DNA of 64,000 nt from Pacificispira sp002696645 (GTDB lineage Bacteria; Pseudomonadota; Alphaproteobacteria; UBA8366; Aestuariispiraceae), in assembly GCF_048892425.1 (NCBI RefSeq), contig NZ_JBLZHU010000006.1, positions 124,001 through 188,000 on the forward strand. The letters are read 5' to 3'. The position numbers and the translations under genes are program-made. The notes beneath the pieces are model-generated. The model made no database searches. It was not told the origin of the DNA and saw only the letters and a list, made by a program, of their open reading frames with translations. Positions 59,682 through 64,000 of the stretch are shown here, piece by piece (position 1 is the first letter of the stretch; each line of letters starts with the position of its first letter).

Positions 59682-60283
59682 GCGATGCCGGTCATAAAGG
59701 CGACGCCGACCAAAGAGATCGCAACGCCGAGACCGCGCACTGCGACGCGGCCCGATGGCATTTTAACCAGCATACCAAAGGCAATACCGACCAGGTGCAG
59801 CATGCCCGTTGAGAGGACGAATCCGATGGAATAGGTGATCGCATTCGCGGCATGGGGCAGTTCCGCACCATGGGCAAAGCCATGGAATATGGCGAATGCG
59901 CCGACCAGACAGGACGCAATCCAGATTGGGGGTCGGGCGGCCAGAGCCACCAACAGACCCAGCACGATGGCAGATCCCGCAATGCCGATTTCAACGCCGG
60001 GCAGGGGAAAGCCCAATACACCCAGCGCACCGCCAAATGCCATCACAACCGGGAAAATGATCGGTAAAAGATACAGGGCCGGACGCCCCAGAAAGGCCCC
60101 CCATAATCCAACGGCGACCATTGCAACCACATGATCCAGACCAAACAGCGGATGCGTTAGGCCGCTGACGAACCCACCCGCCATCCCGGCCCCTTCATGG
60201 GCAAAGGCAGTGCTGGAAATCATTGTTGTCGCGGCAAGAATACAAGCGGCAAGGGGGGCAATCCGGAGGACACGGGATGTCAT
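59678..60283 (-). CDS. HupE/UreJ family membrane protein (first of pair)
   Basis: A 201-residue inner-membrane protein with signal MTSRVLRIAPLAACILAATTMISSTAFA and an exposed N-terminal HEGAG. It has the family signature GFVSGLTHPLFGLDHVVAMVAVGLWGA and a second His cluster, FHGFAHGAELP. These His residues are the likely divalent-metal ligands. Such proteins import Ni or Co for urease, hydrogenase or cobalamin. I found no cobalamin-riboswitch-like sequence in its 100-bp upstream region, which it shares with the divergent SapC-family gene. Confidence 0.88.
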   Translation of the reverse strand: MTSRVLRIAPLAACILAATTMISSTAFAHEGAGMAGGFVSGLTHPLFGLDHVVAMVAVGLWGAFLGRPALYLLPIIFPVVMAFGGALGVLGFPLPGVEIGIAGSAIVLGLLVALAARPPIWIASCLVGAFAIFHGFAHGAELPHAANAITYSIGFVLSTGMLHLVGIAFGMLVKMPSGRVAVRGLGVAISLVGVAFMTGIA

Positions 60284-60383
60284 AAAACTATCCTTTTAGG
60301 CAGTGGTATTTTTTTGGTTTGCTTGATTGATGTTAAACAGCCGATAAAGTATCGCTTCGGCCCAAGGATTGGAAGGTGTAAAG

Positions 60384-61226
60384 ATGGGCAAGACCCCGGT
60401 GGCAAGCCGAAAGAAATCTGCATCAAAGAAGCCACCTGTAAAACCGGTGGCAAGCCCTGCTGCAACCGGACTATCGGATCAGGTGGGGGAAACGTTGCGG
60501 CAATTGCTGCGCCGTGCGGAACCGCTGGACCTGAAACGACACGCCGATTTTAAAGTTAAGGATGGTCGGGATTTCAGCTTTGCCAGCAAGCTGCATACCA
60601 TCCCGCTCAGCGCTGTGGAGTTCATGCCAACTGCACGGCATTATCCGATTATATTTGCCGGTGAAAAAGATATTCATCCGGTCGCCCTCCTGGGATTGCG
60701 ATCCGATGAAAATCTATTTGTCGAGGCAAACGGGCGCTGGAAAGAAGGCTGTTATGTTCCTGCGATTCTGCGGCGCGCGCCTTTTGTTCTGATGCAGGAT
60801 ACAAAGCATGGCAAAGATGGCGTCGGTCTGTGCCTGGATGTCGAATCTCCGCTGGTGTCGAAAACCGAAGGCACTCCGATTTTTGCCAATGGCAAGCCAA
60901 CAGCAATGCTGGCCAAAATGGCGACCTTTGCGGCGTCTTATTCCAAGGAACAGGCGCGAACCCGTCAGTTTGTGAATGCCTGTATGGCCAATGATCTGTT
61001 GGTAGAACGCCGGATGGAGATCACATTGGCAAGCGGCCAGAGAATCATATTTTCCGGCTTTCGTGTCATTGATGAGGAACGCCTGCGCAAGCTGGATGAT
61101 ACAACGGCGCTGAAATGGTTCCGAACGGGATGGAGCGCCCTGGCGCTGGCGCATTTTCTGTCATTGGGAAATATGGGCCGTTTACATCATCGCTCTAACG
61201 CGCGTGTTACTCAAAAAGCCCCCTGA
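60384..61226 (+). CDS. SapC family protein
   Basis: A 280-residue protein. After a 40-residue Lys/Ser/Pro-rich start it has the SapC pattern: IPLSAVEFMPTARHYPIIFA, VALLGLRSDENLFV, GRWKEGCYVPAILRRAPFVL, and GTPIFANGKPTAMLAKMATF. No signal peptide is seen. SapC was first linked with surface-layer loci in Campylobacter, but its biochemical role is not established. ATG 60384 follows GGAAGGTG; a TTG at 60369 is in frame. It is divergent from the HupE pair and convergent with the cNMP-binding genes, with a 5-bp gap. Confidence 0.85.
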   Translation: MGKTPVASRKKSASKKPPVKPVASPAATGLSDQVGETLRQLLRRAEPLDLKRHADFKVKDGRDFSFASKLHTIPLSAVEFMPTARHYPIIFAGEKDIHPVALLGLRSDENLFVEANGRWKEGCYVPAILRRAPFVLMQDTKHGKDGVGLCLDVESPLVSKTEGTPIFANGKPTAMLAKMATFAASYSKEQARTRQFVNACMANDLLVERRMEITLASGQRIIFSGFRVIDEERLRKLDDTTALKWFRTGWSALALAHFLSLGNMGRLHHRSNARVTQKAP

Positions 61227-61231
61227 AGCAC

Positions 61232-61663
61232 TTATTTTTCGTTCGTTTCCGATGGGACTTCTTCATCCTGGGTCAAATCTTCCAAAGAGGCCATTTGTTC
61301 GAATTTGTTCTTCTGATCCATGACCGATAAGAGGTTCTGTGCCAGGATTTGAAACAGCGCTTTCACAAAAGGATCGGTTTCTTTTAATTTTTCGTTCAGT
61401 CTTGTGCGCTGAATGGTAATCACGGTGCTGGCGGTTTCGGCGCGCGCACCTTCGGTTCTGGGGCGACTGGTCAGCAGGGCAAGTTCCCCCAGGACCTGAC
61501 CTGGTCCGCGCTTTTCCGTGATATCGACAAAGCCGTCGCTGCCGCGTTTCAATATCTCGATGGATCCGGCCTGGATCATATACATGGCCGTGGCGTCATC
61601 GCCTTCGTGATACAGCATATCGCCAGCAGCAAATTCTTGGCGCAGAACCAGGTTCCCACTCAT
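61232..61663 (-). CDS. Single-domain cyclic-nucleotide-binding protein (second of pair)
   Basis: A 143-residue protein made of one cNMP-binding (CRP-type) beta-roll: FAAGDMLYHEGDDATAMYMIQAGSIEIL, then GPGQVLGELALLTSRPRTEGARAETASTVITI. The phosphate-binding cassette (GELALL-x(n)-R-x-x) appears mostly kept. There is no DNA-binding helix-turn-helix; a helical tail follows (VKALFQILAQNLLSV and an acidic end). It probably acts as a stand-alone cAMP/cGMP or protein-interaction sensor. It follows its paralogue by 3 bp. Confidence 0.88.
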   Translation of the reverse strand: MSGNLVLRQEFAAGDMLYHEGDDATAMYMIQAGSIEILKRGSDGFVDITEKRGPGQVLGELALLTSRPRTEGARAETASTVITIQRTRLNEKLKETDPFVKALFQILAQNLLSVMDQKNKFEQMASLEDLTQDEEVPSETNEK

Positions 61664-61666
61664 GGA

Positions 61667-62116
61667 TCAGTTCCCTTTTTCGGCCCGCAATGCGGCCGCA
61701 TGTTCTGCAGAGTTTGCGGCACGCGCCATGGCGGCGATATCGTCCGCGGGCAGCGGTGTTTTGCTGGCCGCCTGGCGCAGTAAACGGATTAACATCAGAA
61801 TCAGCATTTTTAATCCAGGATCGGCATTGCCCAGCTTCTTTTTCAACAAATCCTCAGTGATGACGATGCAGACACATGACTCTTCAGCAATTGCAGACGC
61901 CATGCGTTTGGATTGATCGATCAGTGCCATTTCACCAAAAATGCCACTGGCTTCGACAAAGCCTAATGTGCCGCGCGCCCCCCCTGGCAGGGATTTCGTG
62001 ATGCGCACACGACCGCTTTGCAGGACATAGGCCTGGTTGCCGTAATCGCCCTCATTAAAAATGACATCGCCTTTATAAAAGGTTCGTCTGTTCAGGACGC
62101 GTGAAGAGTCGGACAA
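61667..62116 (-). CDS. Single-domain cyclic-nucleotide-binding protein (first of pair)
   Basis: A 149-residue paralogue of the downstream gene: FYKGDVIFNEGDYGNQAYVLQSGRVRI, then ASGIFGEMALIDQSKRMASAIAEESCVCIVI. The phosphate-binding loop (FGEMALID..KRMASA) has Lys-Arg where CRP has Arg-Ser, so nucleotide binding should be tested and not assumed. No helix-turn-helix follows, only a helical tail rich in Ala. It diverges from the response regulator gene over 280 bp. Confidence 0.88.
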   Translation of the reverse strand: MSDSSRVLNRRTFYKGDVIFNEGDYGNQAYVLQSGRVRITKSLPGGARGTLGFVEASGIFGEMALIDQSKRMASAIAEESCVCIVITEDLLKKKLGNADPGLKMLILMLIRLLRQAASKTPLPADDIAAMARAANSAEHAAALRAEKGN

Positions 62117-62294
62117 TAAATATCCCCCAGTGGCTTATTACGGAAAAATATCGCGAATATTACCTTCGCATGCTTTTGTTAACTATAATCGAATTCACGG
62201 CCAATGCGTAACACTGATTGACGGTTTTGCTGATATTCTATGATACTGCGCAGCGAATCGATATGTGTGAACATGAATGTGAGGGTTGTTAAAG

Positions 62295-62323
62295 TCACCT
62301 CCTTCCTGTAGGCGGAAAGGGGG
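62295..62323. other. Hairpin with an anti-Shine-Dalgarno-like segment
   Basis: TCACCTCCTT (62295-62304) resembles the 3' end of 16S rRNA, and part of it (CCTCCTTCC) can pair with GGAAAGGGG (62314-62322), with one mismatch and one G-U. It lies in the gap 62117-62396, 74 bp before the response regulator start. It may shape the leader mRNA; the match may be chance. Confidence 0.3.
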
Positions 62324-62396
62324 CATTGATTACGGTTAAAAAAATATTCCACTTGGATGGAAGTATCGGGGCGTGGAAATCAATCGGTCTTAGAAA

Positions 62397-62909
62397 ATGT
62401 CTAAAAACTATGATTTCAGAAATCTGCGCGTGCTTGTCGTTGATGACTGCAAGTTCATGCGTGGCATCTTAGAGCGGATGCTGGACGCGCTGGGCATTGG
62501 ATATGTGCGCGTTGCTATCGATGGCATCAGCGCGTGGGATCTGTTGCAGACAGAGGATTTCGATCTGGTCATAACAGATTGGGAAATGGAACCAGAAGAC
62601 GGCGCAACCTTTGTTCGTCGAATTCGCCTGGATCCGGAAAGCCCCGGGCGATACATTCCAGTAGTGATGCTGACGGGGTATACCGAAAAGGCAAAGGTGA
62701 TGAATGCCCGCGATATTGGGATAACGGAGTTTCTGGCCAAACCGCTGGCGGCCCGATCGCTTCATGCACGGATCGTGAATATCATTGAGAATCCGCGCCC
62801 CTTTGTCAGAACCACGTCTTTCTTTGGTCCCTGTCGTCGGCGTTTGAATTTGCCCAGTTTTGAAGGGGCGGACCGTCGCGCCGCCCAGGACGATGCGCTT
62901 GAGATTTAA
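62397..62909 (+). CDS. Single-domain response regulator
   Basis: A 170-residue receiver protein with no output domain. Phosphorylation site is D61 (LVITDWEM), acidic pair D16/D17 (VVDDC), Thr in MLTGYTEK and Lys in FLAKPL. A 45-residue tail, FVRTTSFFGPCRRRLNLPSFEGADRR, is of the type seen on many alphaproteobacterial stand-alone receivers. It likely signals by protein contact, possibly to the HPt-like protein encoded 32 bp downstream. Confidence 0.92.
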   Translation: MSKNYDFRNLRVLVVDDCKFMRGILERMLDALGIGYVRVAIDGISAWDLLQTEDFDLVITDWEMEPEDGATFVRRIRLDPESPGRYIPVVMLTGYTEKAKVMNARDIGITEFLAKPLAARSLHARIVNIIENPRPFVRTTSFFGPCRRRLNLPSFEGADRRAAQDDALEI

Positions 62910-62941
62910 CCGCCGTTACGGGTTTGAGGAGAGTTTGGTCA

Positions 62942-63454
62942 ATGGGTAGGGAAAAACTTCCAGAGATACCGGCAAATGCCTCCAAATCGTGGCATGAGGT
63001 CGTAGAGCGCCCGAATGACCTGGCGAAAAAAGTGCCGCGGACTGGTGGCATTGAACCGGAAAAGGCATTTGAGGCCGCAGAAACCGTCGTCAAACAAATG
63101 ACGAGTGATTACGTCGACAAGCTGGCTGAAGATATTGAGCAGATGAAGCGGTTGGCCGCGAAGTATCGAGAAGACAATTCGGACGCGACGCTGGATCAAT
63201 TATTTCGATTGGTCCACAACATGCGTGGGCAGGGTGCCACCTTTGGATTCCCGCTGATCACCGAAATTGGCCGACATTTCTGTCGCTATGTGCGCGAACG
63301 CCCAAAGGGAAAAGCGGTAAAGCCGGCCTTGGTCGATCAGCATCTGAAGGCCTTGCTGGTGGTGTATAATCAGTCCATCAAAGGCAGCGGCGACGAAATT
63401 TCACAGGCCGTCGTTTATGCCCTGGCTGAAGTTGTTGATCGCGAATTGTCATAA
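62942..63454 (+). CDS. Histidine phosphotransfer (HPt)-like protein
   Basis: A 170-residue helical protein. Residues about 50-165 look like an HPt bundle. H92 in LFRLVHNMRGQGATFGF fits the HxxKGxxxxxG phospho-acceptor pattern, though Lys is replaced by Arg. ATG 62942 follows TTGAGGAGA at ideal spacing; TTG 62924 is an in-frame alternative inside that site. Together with the upstream receiver it forms a phosphorelay fragment with no kinase in view. Confidence 0.82.
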   Translation: MGREKLPEIPANASKSWHEVVERPNDLAKKVPRTGGIEPEKAFEAAETVVKQMTSDYVDKLAEDIEQMKRLAAKYREDNSDATLDQLFRLVHNMRGQGATFGFPLITEIGRHFCRYVRERPKGKAVKPALVDQHLKALLVVYNQSIKGSGDEISQAVVYALAEVVDRELS

Positions 63455-63576
63455 ATTTCGATCCATATGCGCCGTTGTGCTTTAAAGCCGTGACGCACTG
63501 TCATAGACTGTTGGCAGTCACACCAGAGCCAAGGGCTCACCATTTCCAGTTATAGATACATTTGAAGGGGGCTTTT

Positions 63577-64000
63577 ATGTCCGGCAGCTTAAACAAAGTC
63601 ATTTTAGTCGGAAATCTGGGCCAGGACCCCGATGTGCGCTCTATGCAGAATGGCGATAAGGTCGCCAACCTATCCATCGCAACGTCCGAAAACTGGAAGG
63701 ATCAGTCTGGACAGCGGCAGGAGCGGACTGAATGGCATCGCGTCGTGATTTTCGGCAAGGTCGCTGAGATTGCAGAGCGCTATTTGAAAAAAGGCTCAAA
63801 GGTTCTGATCGAAGGCCAGTTGCAGACCCGCAAATGGGAAAAAGACGGCAAGACCAACTATACGACAGAAGTCGTGGTGCGCGGTTTCAACGGTAACATG
63901 ACCATGCTGGACAGCCGCGATGGCAGTGGCAGCAGCGGGGGCGGTTCGCGCGGTGGTTCCGGTGGCGGATATGATGGCGGTTACGATGATCGCGGTGGCC
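63577..64000 (+). CDS. ssb: Single-stranded DNA-binding protein (partial, runs off the window)
   Basis: The first 141 residues of SSB. It starts MSGSLNKVILVGNLGQDPDVR, and the OB-fold continues through TEWHRVVIFGKVAEIAERYLKKGSKVLIEGQLQTRKW. A glycine-rich linker begins at SGSSGGGSRGGSGGGYDGGYDD and is cut by the window end. The C-terminal acidic tip is therefore not seen. SSB coats single-stranded DNA in replication and repair. TGAAGGGGG precedes ATG 63577. No alphaproteobacterial LexA box (GTTC-N7-GTTC) is evident upstream. Nothing else was seen between the HPt gene and ssb. Confidence 0.97.
   Translation, partial: MSGSLNKVILVGNLGQDPDVRSMQNGDKVANLSIATSENWKDQSGQRQERTEWHRVVIFGKVAEIAERYLKKGSKVLIEGQLQTRKWEKDGKTNYTTEVVVRGFNGNMTMLDSRDGSGSSGGGSRGGSGGGYDGGYDDRGG

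Noticed and set aside
60284..60383. Cobalamin riboswitch upstream of the HupE gene
   Set aside because: The 100-bp divergent gap is too short and lacks the B12-box sequence.
63455..63576. SOS (LexA) box before ssb
   Set aside because: I could not find the alphaproteobacterial GTTC-N7-GTTC motif; only a GAGCC-AAG-GGCTC hairpin at about 63526-63538 is visible.
1..64000. Prophage, integron or secondary-metabolite cluster
   Set aside because: No integrase, capsid, terminase, attC, NRPS or PKS features were seen; the gene content is housekeeping throughout.

Overview
The window is a 64 kb chromosomal segment of an alphaproteobacterium. Rhodospirillales in the broad sense is the best guess, inferred from gene order and protein character and not from any search. 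Three runs of genes support this: pdhA-pdhB-pdhC-lpd-lipA-ratA-cinA-pgpA-ispDF, dusB-ntrB-ntrC-ntrY-ntrX-trkA-hfq-hflX, and dacA-tmk-holB-metG-tatD. Other alphaproteobacterial traits are an E1-beta with its own lipoyl domain, a fused IspDF, a short ProS without the editing insertion, and CIRCE-controlled groESL. Almost all of the window is core genome. I see no prophage, CRISPR array, intact insertion sequence, or recognisable defence or secondary-metabolite cluster.

Layout. 1-3.1 kb: a stretch without a gene, a glutathione S-transferase, tRNA-Ser(UGA) and a degenerate PAS/GGDEF/EAL protein. 3.3-7 kb: cell-wall genes (MltB-type transglycosylase, RlpA, DacA), running into a tight replication/translation operon (tmk, holB, metG, tatD, a metallo-beta-lactamase-fold hydrolase). 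11.9-14 kb: a beta-hydroxyacid dehydrogenase-family enzyme and a class III nucleotide cyclase. 14.05-14.68 kb: a 230-bp tandem repeat built from REP-like palindromes. 14.7-18.8 kb, minus strand: PpiD-like chaperone, trpE and a PPOX flavoprotein. 19-25 kb: tpiA, secG, pyrG, kdsA, a TSUP transporter and eno. 25.0-25.7 kb: a second REP block. 26-32 kb: ftsB and the pyruvate dehydrogenase genes. 32-37 kb: lipA, ratA, an XRE regulator with a 23-bp palindrome, cinA, pgpA, ispDF. 37-49.5 kb: a CcsA-like membrane protein, dusB-ntrBC, ntrYX, trkA, a HAD hydrolase, hfq, hflX. 49.5-51.8 kb: groES-groEL. 51.9-59 kb: an Ldh-family oxidoreductase, an IMPase-family phosphatase, a TPR protein, a secreted unknown, proS, lolC, lolD. 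59-64 kb: two HupE/UreJ proteins, SapC-family protein, two single-domain cNMP-binding proteins, a response regulator, an HPt-like protein and the start of ssb.

How genes work together. pdhABC-lpd encode a full pyruvate dehydrogenase complex, and the adjacent lipA makes its lipoyl cofactor. NtrBC and NtrYX give nitrogen and respiratory/envelope two-component control, with TrkA, Hfq and HflX downstream. MltB, RlpA, DacA and FtsB serve cell-wall turnover and division. LolCD releases lipoproteins from the inner membrane. The 61-63.5 kb genes look like a small signalling cassette whose inputs and outputs are not in the window.

The least explained parts are the two REP blocks, the XRE gene with its palindrome, the inactive-looking GGDEF/EAL protein, the cNMP/RR/HPt cassette, and hairpins upstream of hfq and inside groESL. 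I did not find a clear new multi-gene system.
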